A stretch of DNA of 64,000 nucleotides from CAVQCA01 sp963763115 (GCA_963763115.1 CAVXNM010000041.1:124001-188000); one strand, 5' to 3'. Shown: positions 36,213 to 45,567, counted from the stretch's first letter. Numbers and translations are program-made. Notes: generated by a model not told the origin, from the letters alone.

Positions 36213-36797
36213 TCAGGGTGTGGGTGGAATGGCGCTGATGACGCGACGCGGTGCCGGCCCAAAGCCGTGCCCCGGTTGCGGGCGTCCGGGCTGTCCCGAC
36301 CAGTGCCCGGGCTGATCAGGCCAGTGTCCGGACCGACCCGGCCGGCCGCCTGGGTGCCAGGGTTTGTTGCCATACCCCGGGCCGTACCCCGGGTAGAAAG
36401 GGTAAGCGGGCAGATACACGGAACTCTCGTCTTCATAGGACTCGGGTGCCTGTGCGGCCGCCTCGGCCTCCATACGGGCGCGCATTGCCTCCGCCTCGGC
36501 CTGCAGGCGTTCCGCCTCAAGTTTCTCGTTCTCCAGGCGGCGTCTTTCCATGCGTTCCGCCTGTCGGATGACGGAGTAGTAATCGTCTGTGTCCGACGGC
36601 GGTGGTGGCGGCAGGGGCCTGAACTCGATCATGGCGGGCTGGACGGCCGGGTCCGGCGGCGGGGTTTCGCTGAAATGGGTAACGCCATGGGGATCGACCC
36701 AGGTGTAGACCGCCCCCGCCTGTGCCTGTGTTTGCGGCATCCCCGCCAGACAGCAGCAGGTGATAAGGAGAAGTCGCTGCACGTGAGATTTCATCAT
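36213..36797 (-). CDS. DUF4124 domain exported protein with low-complexity tail
   Basis: 194 aa: signal peptide (LLLITCCCLAGMPQTQAQA), DUF4124 domain (about 28-50, AVYTWVDPHGVTHFSETPP), a polyproline run, a charged coiled-coil segment (about 75-115, Glu/Arg/Ala) and a Gly/Pro/His-rich C-terminus (PGRSGHWPDQPGHWSGQPG). DUF4124 is a small periplasmic domain common in gammaproteobacteria. Function unknown. Confidence 0.83.
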   Translation of the reverse strand: MMKSHVQRLLLITCCCLAGMPQTQAQAGAVYTWVDPHGVTHFSETPPPDPAVQPAMIEFRPLPPPPPSDTDDYYSVIRQAERMERRRLENEKLEAERLQAEAEAMRARMEAEAAAQAPESYEDESSVYLPAYPFYPGYGPGYGNKPWHPGGRPGRSGHWPDQPGHWSGQPGRPQPGHGFGPAPRRVISAIPPTP

Positions 36798-36845
36798 GAG
36801 GTTGGAGCCTTCTGCCTTATTGTGAGTTCCCTGTAATTATAGACC

Positions 36846-38048
36846 TCAGAAATGTCGCTCTAGGACGATTTGCAGGTAATCGTCATCCCGGTAGGCATAC
36901 AACGGATCGCTGGATGAGCTGTGCGAGAAGGCGCGGGCCTCGACATCGACGGTCCAGTTCTCGCCGATGCGGCGGCTGGCTTCGAGATTCCAGGTGACGC
37001 CGCTGCCATCGCGGTCGGCGATGACCCCGACCAGGACCTCGGTCGAGGGGATGTCATTCAACGTCAGGCGCAGACCGACCATGATGTCGTCTTCAAACGG
37101 CGTCGGCGCCTCTTCGTCACGGGTATCGTAATGGTATTCCGCGATGTAGCCGAGATCGGCAACCGTATCAAACACCCCGACCCGGGTATACTCGAAACCG
37201 CCGACCATGGCCTGGTAACGACCGCCCTGGCCGCTGCGCGTCATCGCCTCCAGCTTCCACAGCCAGGAACCCTTGGTCGCCTGCAGGTCGAGGCTGGTCT
37301 GTTTGATCAGATCATAGTGGGGTATCAACACCGGTTTGCCGGATTTGTCGACCCCGGGGAAAAGACGCGGGTCACGGGCCGTGCCGATGAAGTGTGCTAT
37401 ACCGATGTCCCAGTCGCCGATGTAATCTGACCAGCGGATGGCGTAGTCCACGTGCTTCTGTTTGGACCCGGAGTCGTACACCGGATCCCCGGTGTCGACG
37501 CGGGGGATCGATCGCAGGCGGCCGTTTCTGCCGGGAAAGGTGCGCTCTCGAAACCAGGGAAGCACGAACAAGTCAAGATTGCCCCAGTCGCGCACCAGAG
37601 TGAGATTGACCATGGGCTGGCCCAGCTTGTCTTCCTGATCGATATCCTCGACCAGGTCGGTCTGGTTGATGATGTCGACCAGATGCTGTGATTCCGCGAC
37701 ACCCCAGAATACCTTGCTGATACCGGCGCGCAATTCCCAGGTATCGCTGACCTTCAGCCAGACCAGCTCACGCACATCGCCGTGCGTGCGTTTTCCGTCG
37801 TGCTGGTCCCAGCGGTAGAAGGGCTCGATGGTGAGACTCTGTTTCCCGTCGGACCAGGCAGTGTAGTACTCGGGCTGGAAAGCCAGCGAGACTCCGCTGC
37901 CAGCCTGCGTCGGGTCTGCGGGACTGTGCGGAAACAGCCGGACCTCGGACTGGGCATAACCGGACCACTCGCCCGCCTGCAGCAGGTTGGGTTGGCAGAC
38001 CAGCGCCAGCAGGAGCAACAGGCGGGAGCGAAACGGTGTGATTTGCAC
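36846..38048 (-). CDS. Outer-membrane beta-barrel protein (DUF1302/porin-like)
   Basis: About 400 aa from a GTG at 38048, chosen because it puts a signal peptide (SRLLLLLALVCQPNLLQA) at the N-terminus; ATG starts at 38096 and 38162 would prepend unrelated-looking residues. The mature part is rich in alternating strands (WSGYAQSEVRLFP, YRWDQHDGKRTHGDVRELVW, DYLQIVLERHF) and ends in Phe, the outer-membrane assembly signal. Substrate unknown; it resembles phage-receptor/porin-type DUF1302 barrels. Confidence 0.78.
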   Translation of the reverse strand: MQITPFRSRLLLLLALVCQPNLLQAGEWSGYAQSEVRLFPHSPADPTQAGSGVSLAFQPEYYTAWSDGKQSLTIEPFYRWDQHDGKRTHGDVRELVWLKVSDTWELRAGISKVFWGVAESQHLVDIINQTDLVEDIDQEDKLGQPMVNLTLVRDWGNLDLFVLPWFRERTFPGRNGRLRSIPRVDTGDPVYDSGSKQKHVDYAIRWSDYIGDWDIGIAHFIGTARDPRLFPGVDKSGKPVLIPHYDLIKQTSLDLQATKGSWLWKLEAMTRSGQGGRYQAMVGGFEYTRVGVFDTVADLGYIAEYHYDTRDEEAPTPFEDDIMVGLRLTLNDIPSTEVLVGVIADRDGSGVTWNLEASRRIGENWTVDVEARAFSHSSSSDPLYAYRDDDYLQIVLERHF

Positions 38049-38213
38049 CGTGCCGGTTGTGTTTTCCTGTGAAGCTTCCAGCCTCACCCGTGCCATCTGC
38101 ATGCCGGAGAAAATGCGCGGAACTCCCATTAAAGGCCCATCATACGGTGGCCGATACGCCATTCATAGTGCAGCTATCCGACTGCTCTACGGTCCGCACC
38201 ATGGGGGTGAAAC

Positions 38214-38396
38214 ATGAGCGTTGCAACTCACGACTCGGTACTCGGCAAGCGCAAGGGCGGTAAGGGTAAGGGTCGCCGTAAGGGCGTTGCCTCACTCAAG
38301 GCACTGCGTCGGGCGCTTGCACGGCGGCGGCTCGAGGAAATGCGTGAAGAGGAAGTCCTGAAAGCGCAGATCTACGACGTGCTGGCCGACGAATAG
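38214..38396 (+). CDS. Small highly basic protein, 60 aa
   Basis: Preceded by GGGGGTGAAAC. The first half is Lys/Gly/Arg-rich (GKRKGGKGKGRRKG) and the second is a charged helix (RRRLEEMREEEVLKAQIYD). The C-terminal helix is reminiscent of PA3496-type short proteins, but the similarity is weak and from memory. It may bind nucleic acid through the basic half; this is inference. Confidence 0.55.
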   Translation: MSVATHDSVLGKRKGGKGKGRRKGVASLKALRRALARRRLEEMREEEVLKAQIYDVLADE

Positions 38397-38522
38397 ACCC
38401 ACAGCTTCCGGATTTCATCCCCTCCGGGTAGCCTCGTTCAGCGGCTGGTCTGCCGCGCAAACGATACCGTTCCGGCTGCGCTCCCGAATGCCGTGCGTGC
38501 ACGATTCGCCTAGAATGCAGGT

Positions 38523-38903
38523 ATGGTTTCCCGCATTCTTACATTGCGCTGTGACGTGGTGATCAAGGACCTGTTATGTCGGGCGATTTGCGAATATGCA
38601 CACGCCGCCTATCCCGAGGGTGGGTCGGAATGTGCGCAGGTGGCTCGCTACACGCTGCTCGAGGCCGCCTCGGCCGTCGATGCGGCGATCACTGCGAATC
38701 ACGCCGAGGCCGTCATCAGCCGGCGTCTGCGAACAATCCTGAAGGCGGCCATTGACTACCATTTCGACCGTCAGGATGCCGCATCGGATACCGGCTCGGT
38801 CCACCAGCGGGCCGTGTTTGCAGGTCTGCTCGCGGGCCAGCCGCTGTCCCGTGCGGCGCTGGACGCCGCCACGGCGGCTGATGGCGGCAGCGCAGATTCC
38901 TAG
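38523..38903 (+). CDS. Hypothetical helical protein, 126 aa
   Basis: Predicted mostly alpha-helical and Ala-rich (YTLLEAASAVDAAITANHAEAVISRRLRTILKAAIDYHF). No signal peptide or membrane segment. GCAGGT lies before the ATG. Convergent with the next gene. Not recognised. Confidence 0.5.
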   Translation: MVSRILTLRCDVVIKDLLCRAICEYAHAAYPEGGSECAQVARYTLLEAASAVDAAITANHAEAVISRRLRTILKAAIDYHFDRQDAASDTGSVHQRAVFAGLLAGQPLSRAALDAATAADGGSADS

Positions 38904-38909
38904 GAACGA

Positions 38910-39191
38910 TTACGCGATCCATTTCTCCAGAGCCGCAATGATCTTCTCGGCCTGGTCCTTGCTGGAGATATTGAACTTGGATTTCTGCTGGTACTCGCCC
39001 CCCCGTTTCTGGTAGCGGCGAATCGAGTATTTATCCGGACCATATTGCTGTTTCGTCCGGTCCCAGTCCTGGTATCGGAAAATGATCGTGCACCAGGCAC
39101 CCTTGGTGAGAATTTCCTTGTCCAGCTCCTTGACGGTTTCGATGCCGTCCTCTTCGTAGGTCACTGTCAGTTCATCGGGGGTTGAGGCCAT
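38910..39191 (-). CDS. Conserved-looking hypothetical protein, 93 aa
   Basis: CGGAGTA precedes the ATG. Contains LTVTYEEDGIETVKELDKE, GAWCTIIFRYQDWDRTKQQYGPDKYSIRRYQKRGGEY and SSKDQAEKIIAALEKW, a regular mixed alpha/beta pattern with aromatic-rich strands typical of a folded small domain. Soluble. Function unknown. Confidence 0.7.
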   Translation of the reverse strand: MASTPDELTVTYEEDGIETVKELDKEILTKGAWCTIIFRYQDWDRTKQQYGPDKYSIRRYQKRGGEYQQKSKFNISSKDQAEKIIAALEKWIA

Positions 39192-39367
39192 GCCGTACTC
39201 CGGATTGGTGTCGTTGGGTGCCTGGGGCGGCCATCATACGGAATTCTCCGGCAGGCGGAAGTCCATCGCTGTAATTAACGTCAATACAGCAACTTACTAA
39301 TGCTGTCCGAGGCGCTGACAGAGCCGATAGTGAATATGCAGGTCCCGCTCGGTAATGAATGCCCGAA

Positions 39368-39553
39368 TCAGATTTCCCATGGCGTCTGCTGCGGAACCTC
39401 CACGGGCTGCCCGGGCGGTATTTCCGGTGGTGGTTCGGGTGTGGACTCGGGCGGCCCCTCGGGCGGTATGTCGGGGGGCAGTTCGCTCGGGGGTTTCTCC
39501 GGTGGTGTTCCCGGCGGGATCTCCGGTTCTTCAGACTTGTTGCGAGTGCGCAT
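39368..39553 (-). CDS. Proline-rich repeat micro-protein, 61 aa
   Basis: A good ribosome binding site (ACAGGAGA, 6 bases before ATG) supports this strand over the antisense Gly/Ser-rich frame. After a basic start (MRTRNKSEEPE) the protein is a periodic PPE/PPG array (PPGTPPEKPPSELPPDIPPE and further). No signal peptide. It may be an unstructured scaffold or binding partner; function unknown. It lies upstream, in transcription direction, of nothing on its strand until 38.9-39.2 kb. Confidence 0.55.
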   Translation of the reverse strand: MRTRNKSEEPEIPPGTPPEKPPSELPPDIPPEGPPESTPEPPPEIPPGQPVEVPQQTPWEI

Positions 39554-39645
39554 GACGGGTCTCCTGTGTGTCGGGCGCTGTTGCCGGTTCGGGGTCTGGC
39601 AACCGTTTTCCTGTCGGGATGGAGGTCATGTATGCTGCACCCCCT

Positions 39646-42078
39646 TCAGGGGAACGTCAATGCCGCCGCCAGGTACAACAGCAAGGCCGAGAGGATGACA
39701 ACCGTAAAGCCAAACTGGATTGCAAGCATGGACGCCATCACGGCGCTCACGACCGAGGCGCAACCATTGATGCCCCACGCCCAGGGAATAATTCCCGGCA
39801 TTTCGGCGCCGATACGCTCCAGCCCGAGGGGAAACGGCATGCCCATGCAGAAGGCCAGCGGTGCGATCAGCAGGATGCTGACAAGTACCCGGGATGGCAG
39901 TGACAAGATCAACAGGCTGTCGCACAGCGGGCCGAGCAGGAAACTGTAGGCGATGCCCAGCCCGATGATGCCGGTCACGGCCAAACCGGCGAGTCGGGAC
40001 CGGGATGAGGTATATTTGCGGAACCGCTCGATCGAGGCGCTGCCCAGCCCGGCGAACACCAGAAAGGCGGTCAGTGCCGTGGCCACGGCATAGAGCGGGT
40101 GATCCAGAAACAGGATGAATTTCTGGATGAAGGCGATCTCGATGAACAGGAACGCCAGCCCGATGGCGAAAAAATACGCCACGATACGGATGCGCCGGAT
40201 GCACGACGACTGTGCCTCCGCTTCCCATCGCCGTATTCTCAGCGGCAGCAGGATGAACAGGACGCTGATGACCACCGCCTGCAGGAGTGTCGCCACCATG
40301 ACCAGGTACCCCGACTCCAGCAGCGGCAGGCCTCCCTGCCCGCGCAAGGCCAGGATTTCGGGGAGGACCTCCCATTTGAAGAAGTGAAAGAAATAGGGCC
40401 GGTCATCCGTGGCGGGCGCGATATTGAATTTGTAGCGCGCCATGAATTGTGTGGCGTCGCTGCCGTTCAGCGCCGTGGCGGCCTGGAAGAAATAGGGTTG
40501 TGCCAGAACATTAACCTGATTGGCCTCGGCCTCCGTCATACCGGGATACCAGGCGACGTCGAATGCACGCGCCTCGCAGAAGGCGCGCAGAGCTTCGAGA
40601 TCCCCTGAGGTAAACACGCCGTTCTTGAGCAGCAGCGTGCCGGTCTGCCAGCCGCGAATGAGGGCGAGCTGGTGCTGCGGCGCGGTGACGCCGGTTTCCC
40701 GGAGCGCGCGCAGCGCCGTGGCATAGAGCTTGAGTGAATCACGCGGCGGGAGCTTGATCCAGCGGCTGATCGCAAGATAACCCCCCGGAGTCAACCGTTG
40801 CAGATAGTCCTGCAGTCCCTCGACGGTATAGAGATAATTCTCGTTCAGGGAATAGAGGCCGGCGCTGGATGCACCGAAGGCATCCAGCAGGCTGATCTGG
40901 ATCAGGTCGTAGCGCTCCCGGCTCTCCCGGATGAAGCCGCGCGCATCGGCAATGTGCACCCTGACGCCGGGGCGTTGATAGAGTTGACCTGCATACCCGG
41001 CAAAGTCCTTGCTGACGAGATTGATCACCTGGGGGTTGAGTTCAACCGCATCGACCCGCGGCACGTCGTGATTAAGCGCCTGTTGAACCTCGGCCCCGCC
41101 TCCGGCGCCCAGCACCAGCACATGTTCAGGCCTGGTCAGGTAATAGGGCAGGGCCGAGGTCTGCCAGTCCAGATAAGGCAGTCGCTGCTGCCCGGGGTTG
41201 TGGTTGATCGCGGTCATGTTGTCCGCATCGGTGAACAGGCCGAGCTGTTCGGGTATCGGAGTATCGGCATACAGGCTGAGTCCCGGCGCATGGCGCAGCG
41301 GGATGCGCTGGCTGTCCACCACCGTCAGCAGGCCGAGCGGGCTGGAACGTTCTTCGAGAATCAGCGTGCCGCCAATGCGCAGCGTCTGCGGCAGTCCCTT
41401 GTAGGGCGAGATCTGTAGCTCCAGCCACGTGCCTGGCAGGGCGATCAGCAGCACCGCGCCCAGCATCACCAGGATCGGCCAGCGGCGCTGCGCCATGTGC
41501 AGTTCCCGGCCCGCGACAAGCGCGGCCACCAGTCCAAGCACGCCGATGATCTGTAAGGCGGTGCCGGGGAAGACCACGAACAGCAGCAGGACGATGCCCA
41601 GGCTGCCGGCGCCGGCTCCCAGCAAGTCGGCCGCATAAATCCGTGGCACAGCTTTCCTGTAACGGGTGAGCGCCAGCGCAATGCCGCTGGCCGCGAAGAA
41701 GAACGGCAGCGACAGGAGCAGATAGAGCGTCAGCAGGAGCAACGGCTGATGCCAGTCCCAGAGCACTTCCTCGGCATTGAAGGGTATCCGCTGGGCGAGC
41801 AGGGCGCACGCCACGGCGGACAGCCCGAACAGTGCCAGGCATGACCAGTACCCACGCTCGAAGCGCCTCAGCAGGGCAGGACCCGCAAGGGCAATGAACG
41901 TGCCGCTGGCGCCATAACCCAGCAGGGCCAGGCTGATGATCATGTAAGCGAAATGATGCCACTGGATAATCGAGAACAGTCGCATCAGCAGCACTTCGTA
42001 AGCCAGCGCCGCGGCCGAGACCAGTGCCACCGAAACCACGGGCAGCGATCGGGGGCTGACATCGAGTGTCATGGGCAA
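39646..42078 (-). CDS. Membrane-embedded spermidine-synthase-like protein
   Basis: 810 aa fusion. About seven N-terminal TM helices (to about residue 225), a central aminopropyltransferase-type Rossmann domain (about 290-490: VLVLGAGGGAEVQQAL, RVDAVELNPQVINLV, YDLIQISLLDAFG) and C-terminal TM helices (about 580-810). Such MFS/SpeE-like proteins are widespread, but their substrate is not known to be spermidine. It is transcribed after the exported PIMT gene (48 bases). Confidence 0.85.
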   Translation of the reverse strand: MPMTLDVSPRSLPVVSVALVSAAALAYEVLLMRLFSIIQWHHFAYMIISLALLGYGASGTFIALAGPALLRRFERGYWSCLALFGLSAVACALLAQRIPFNAEEVLWDWHQPLLLLTLYLLLSLPFFFAASGIALALTRYRKAVPRIYAADLLGAGAGSLGIVLLLFVVFPGTALQIIGVLGLVAALVAGRELHMAQRRWPILVMLGAVLLIALPGTWLELQISPYKGLPQTLRIGGTLILEERSSPLGLLTVVDSQRIPLRHAPGLSLYADTPIPEQLGLFTDADNMTAINHNPGQQRLPYLDWQTSALPYYLTRPEHVLVLGAGGGAEVQQALNHDVPRVDAVELNPQVINLVSKDFAGYAGQLYQRPGVRVHIADARGFIRESRERYDLIQISLLDAFGASSAGLYSLNENYLYTVEGLQDYLQRLTPGGYLAISRWIKLPPRDSLKLYATALRALRETGVTAPQHQLALIRGWQTGTLLLKNGVFTSGDLEALRAFCEARAFDVAWYPGMTEAEANQVNVLAQPYFFQAATALNGSDATQFMARYKFNIAPATDDRPYFFHFFKWEVLPEILALRGQGGLPLLESGYLVMVATLLQAVVISVLFILLPLRIRRWEAEAQSSCIRRIRIVAYFFAIGLAFLFIEIAFIQKFILFLDHPLYAVATALTAFLVFAGLGSASIERFRKYTSSRSRLAGLAVTGIIGLGIAYSFLLGPLCDSLLILSLPSRVLVSILLIAPLAFCMGMPFPLGLERIGAEMPGIIPWAWGINGCASVVSAVMASMLAIQFGFTVVILSALLLYLAAALTFP

Positions 42079-42126
42079 ACCGGGATCACGGGGGCGGTGC
42101 CTCGCATGCCGCCGAACGGGGCGCCG

Positions 42127-42909
42127 CTAGTGCGTTCCCGTCAGCGGCACGAAGCGCACCGGCAGAATCTGACGGGTGGTGACCGTGCCGTCCGCGTCCT
42201 TTTCCACCAGCAGCAGTTGCTGGACCATGAATCGGCTGCCCACGGGTATGACCATGCGCCCGCCGTTTTTCAACTGCTTGATCAGCGGCGGGGGAATATG
42301 GCTGGCCGCCGCCGTCACTACGATGGCGTCGAACGGCGCCTGTTCTTCCCAGCCGTAGTAGCCATCGCCGATGCGCATCTCGATATTCCTGTAACCCAGA
42401 CGCTCCAGATTCCGGCGGGCCTGTTCGCCCAGGTCCTCGATGATTTCGATGGTGTAAACCTTCCCGCCCAGTTCCCCCAGGATGGCCGCCTGGTAGCCGG
42501 AGCCGGTGCCGATTTCCAGCGCGCGTTGTCCGGGTTCGAATTTCAGCAGATCGGTCATAATCGCCACGATGTAGGGCTGGGAGATGGTCTGTCCGTGGCC
42601 GATCGGCAGGGGCCGGTTTTCATAGGCCACACCCCGCAACTCATCGGGCACCAGTTCATGGCGTGGCACCGTCGCCATGGCTTCAAGCACACTGGGGTCC
42701 AGCGCTTCCTCGTTGAGCGACTCGCTGGTCAGTCGGACATCCGCCGCAATTTCCTCCAGCATGGCTTGACGCGCCGCGCCATACGGATCCTTACCGGGTC
42801 CGGTTGCACCGAACGCCGCGCTGGCGGTGTACAGCATGACAGCCAGCGCTCCGTGCCAGGTGTTCGTGGATTTCGATGAACCGGAGAAAATTTCTCTCGT
42901 GCATTTCAT
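42127..42909 (-). CDS. pcm: Protein-L-isoaspartate O-methyltransferase, exported form
   Basis: 260 aa. The C-terminal ~215 residues are a PIMT domain: VPRHELVPDELRGVAYENRPLPIGHGQTISQP, ALEIGTGSGYQAAIL (SAM), DAIVVTAAASHIPPPL, NGGRMVIPVG. About 35 extra N-terminal residues include a hydrophobic stretch ending in an Ala-rich motif (ALAVMLYTASAAFGA), suggesting export to the periplasm or membrane anchoring. Paired with the membrane SpeE-like gene rather than with surE, so it is probably a paralogue of the cytoplasmic repair enzyme. Confidence 0.87.
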   Translation of the reverse strand: MKCTREIFSGSSKSTNTWHGALAVMLYTASAAFGATGPGKDPYGAARQAMLEEIAADVRLTSESLNEEALDPSVLEAMATVPRHELVPDELRGVAYENRPLPIGHGQTISQPYIVAIMTDLLKFEPGQRALEIGTGSGYQAAILGELGGKVYTIEIIEDLGEQARRNLERLGYRNIEMRIGDGYYGWEEQAPFDAIVVTAAASHIPPPLIKQLKNGGRMVIPVGSRFMVQQLLLVEKDADGTVTTRQILPVRFVPLTGTH

Positions 42910-43074
42910 GGTTGTCTACAGCATAGTGCATTGCTTCCCGTACGCTGTTGATGTACGTCAGGCAAACGGACTGCCCGGCGGCCCGGCAACACACCCGGGA
43001 GAAATTAGCGCGACTGTCCCGTCGCGACTATAGTAATAACTGCCCGGACAGTCCCGACCCGCTACGGCCAGATC

Positions 43075-44928
43075 ATGCAAGAGACGAACAGACCGGTTCT
43101 GATCTACGACGGTGATTGTGCCTTTTGCGCCTACCAGGTGCGCTACTGGCAGCGCCTGACCGGGGATGCCGTCGAATATCAGCCGTATCAGGCCGTTGCC
43201 GGGCGCTATCCCGGCATCACGCCCGGGGAGTTCGCCAGCGCCATACAACTGCTGATGCCGGAAGGTCGGCGTTACAGCGGGGCCGAAGCGGCATTCCGGG
43301 TGCTCGACGCGGGCGGGAGTACGGCGTCACTGGCTTGCTATCGTTATCTGCCGGGTTGTTCCCGATTCAGCGAGGCGGTGTATCGTTTGGTGTCGCGCCA
43401 CCGGACCGGCGCATACCGGCTGGCGCGCCTGTTCTGGGGGCGGGAGCGTTATCCCGCGCAGTATCATCTGGTCAGCTGGCTGTTCCTGCGCTGTCTGGCG
43501 CTGATCTATCTGGTCGCCTTCGCCTCCTTTGGCCTGCAGGCCGATGGGCTGGTCGGCAGTCACGGCATCCTGCCGGTGCAGGCGGACCTCAAGGACATGG
43601 CCGCGCACTACGGTAGTAATGCCTACTGGCTGCATCCCAGCATGTTCTGGCTGGATGCCAGCAATACGGCATTGAAGGCGGTTGCGCTGGGTGGCATGGC
43701 CGCCTCCCTGCTGCTGTTCGCCAACATCCTGTCGCGGTTCATGCTGCCGCTGCTGTTCCTGCTCTACCTCTCCGTCGTCTACGCCGGACAGGTGTTCTTC
43801 AACTTCCAGTGGGATTTCCTGCTGCTCGAGGCAGGATTCCTGGCAATTTTTCTCCCCTATGGTTCGCCGTTCATTCTCTTCCTGCTGCACTGGGTGCTGT
43901 TCCGGCTGAGGTTTCTCTCCGGGTTGTCCAAGCTGTTGAGCGGTGACGAGTCCTGGGCCAACTTCACCGCACTGAAGTACTATTTCGAGACCCAGCCGCT
44001 GCCTCACGTCGGCGCCTGGTACGCCAACCAGCTGCCGGAGTGGCTGTTGCGGGCGGGCGTCGGCTGGACTTTCTTCGTCGAACTGCTGGTGCCTTTCCTG
44101 ATGTTCCTGCCGCGGCAGCCGCGCCTGTTCGCAGCCTGGACCACCATCGTGATGCAGATACTCATCCTGCTGACGAGCAACCACAACTTTTTCAACCTGC
44201 TCACCATCACCTTGTGCCTGCTGCTGTTTGATGACCGTGCGTTTCGCTGGATGCATTACCGTGAATGGTCGATGCCTGCCGCCCGGGGAGTGTGGCGAAA
44301 CTTCCTGCGGGTCGCCACGCCGGTGTCGGGGCGTTTTGCCAATGCATTCGCCGGTCTTCTCGCCGTGGTGATTCTCTCGAGCACGTTTAGCATGATGTGG
44401 TCCACGACGACGGGGCGCCCGCTGCCCGCCTTCAACGAGCCGGTGGTGCGTGCGCTGGTGCAATGGCACATCGTAAGCAACTACCATGTTTTCCCCATCA
44501 TCACCACGGCACGACCGGAACTGGTGGTCGAGGGGTCCTCCGATGGCAAGCAGTGGAAGGCCTACGGCTTCAAATACAAACCGGGAGAACTCACGCGCCG
44601 GCCGCCGTTCGTTGTGCCCCATCAGCCGCGTCTCGACTGGCAGATGTGGTTCGCCGCCCTGTATCCCCCGAATTCGCCGGTGGCATACTGGTTTTATGAT
44701 TTCATGCGACGCCTGCTGGAGGGTTCGCCGGACGTGCTCGCGCTGCTCGACCACAACCCCTTTCCGGATTACCCGCCCAAATACCTGCGGGCGCGCCTGG
44801 AGATGTATCAATTCGCTACGCCGGCCATGAAACGCAAAACTGGCCAGTGGTGGACCAGCAAGCCGCTGGGTGTCTACGTGCCGCCGCTCACGCTGCAGGA
44901 TCTTCAGCGCCCCGGCCTGACACCATGA
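43075..44928 (+). CDS. DCC thiol-disulfide domain fused to lipase maturation factor-like membrane protein
   Basis: 617 aa. The N-terminal DCC/DUF393 domain (about 1-115) has the redox motif YDGDCAFCAYQVRYW. From about residue 140 there are multiple TM helices and LMF-type patterns: FNFQWDFLLLEAGFLAIFL, SGLSKLLSGDESWANFTALKYYFETQPLPH and a C-terminal soluble part with LDWQMWFAALYP. LMF proteins assist folding of disulfide-bonded lipases, so a fused thioredoxin-fold domain is functionally logical (inference). Divergent from the PIMT gene. Confidence 0.85.
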   Translation: MQETNRPVLIYDGDCAFCAYQVRYWQRLTGDAVEYQPYQAVAGRYPGITPGEFASAIQLLMPEGRRYSGAEAAFRVLDAGGSTASLACYRYLPGCSRFSEAVYRLVSRHRTGAYRLARLFWGRERYPAQYHLVSWLFLRCLALIYLVAFASFGLQADGLVGSHGILPVQADLKDMAAHYGSNAYWLHPSMFWLDASNTALKAVALGGMAASLLLFANILSRFMLPLLFLLYLSVVYAGQVFFNFQWDFLLLEAGFLAIFLPYGSPFILFLLHWVLFRLRFLSGLSKLLSGDESWANFTALKYYFETQPLPHVGAWYANQLPEWLLRAGVGWTFFVELLVPFLMFLPRQPRLFAAWTTIVMQILILLTSNHNFFNLLTITLCLLLFDDRAFRWMHYREWSMPAARGVWRNFLRVATPVSGRFANAFAGLLAVVILSSTFSMMWSTTTGRPLPAFNEPVVRALVQWHIVSNYHVFPIITTARPELVVEGSSDGKQWKAYGFKYKPGELTRRPPFVVPHQPRLDWQMWFAALYPPNSPVAYWFYDFMRRLLEGSPDVLALLDHNPFPDYPPKYLRARLEMYQFATPAMKRKTGQWWTSKPLGVYVPPLTLQDLQRPGLTP

Positions 44929-45022
44929 GGTATCAAGGCCGCCAGGGGAATACCGTGCGGGGTCAGTTCCAGCAGTGGCGCGGCATTTTTTACCAGTGTA
45001 GTGACCGTACATAAATACGGTA

Positions 45023-45110
45023 TATCACCGCAAAGGCGTAAGGTACGCAGAGAACTATTTAAACGAAAACAACAAAACGACATTGCGTTCTTGGTGTTTT
45101 TGCAGTGAAT
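45023..45110. repeat. Dispersed palindromic repeat, copy 2 (decayed)
   Basis: The left arm TCACCGCAAAGGCGTAAGG at 45025 onward and the right arm about 45083-45110 are imperfect versions of the arms at 2531-2676. The centre shares an AACGA...ACAAAACGAC-type segment with copy 1. It lies in the gap between two convergent genes. Confidence 0.75.
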
Positions 45111-45129
45111 TTATTTCTCTCCGGACCGG

Positions 45130-45546
45130 TTAGTGTTCGCCGGGGTCCAGCGGCACCTTGCGCCGCTGCTCCGCGATGTAGGCCTGCAGGGCGACCATGC
45201 GCGGATCATCCAGCGCCAGTGGTTCGGATTCCAGCGGATTGCGGATGCACCAGTTGATCATTTCGCCCAGTACGGCCACCTTGCCGAGCTGCTTCTGGAA
45301 TTTCGGATAGGTCTCGGGATGGGTGTTGGCGGCGTTGGGATGGCACTGATCGCAGGATACCGTATTCTTGCTCTGGAGTCCGCCGTGAAACAGCTGTTCG
45401 CCCTGATCCACGACCGTTAGGTATTCCTGTTTCCAGCGCGCCAGATCGGCGTCGGTGAATTCATCCGACAGCGCCACCTGCGGCATGGCTGCAGCCAGCG
45501 TGACGGCAATGGCAAGGTTTCTCGCGCGTTGATCGATCGTGTTCAT
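45130..45546 (-). CDS. Mono-heme cytochrome c-type protein
   Basis: 138 aa: signal peptide (NLAIAVTLAAAMPQVALS) and one heme site CDQCH (about residue 65) in KNTVSCDQCHPNAANTHPETYP, followed by a helical region with a possible distal Met in LGEMINWCIRNP. A small periplasmic electron carrier or partner. Last gene of the mauG-like / phosphoesterase / cytochrome run on the minus strand, 21 bases after the preceding gene. Confidence 0.82.
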   Translation of the reverse strand: MNTIDQRARNLAIAVTLAAAMPQVALSDEFTDADLARWKQEYLTVVDQGEQLFHGGLQSKNTVSCDQCHPNAANTHPETYPKFQKQLGKVAVLGEMINWCIRNPLESEPLALDDPRMVALQAYIAEQRRKVPLDPGEH

Positions 45547-45567
45547 GTCAGGTTCCTCTGCCTCGAT

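Noticed and set aside
39300..39698. Gly/Ser-rich plus-strand frame
   Set aside because: It is the complement of the proline-rich micro-protein gene and lacks a ribosome binding site.
43327..45012. Long minus-strand open frame (561 codons) opposite the DCC-LMF gene
   Set aside because: It is antisense to a clearly coding gene, His/Gln/Arg-rich, without domains or start signals; a by-product of GC-rich codon use.
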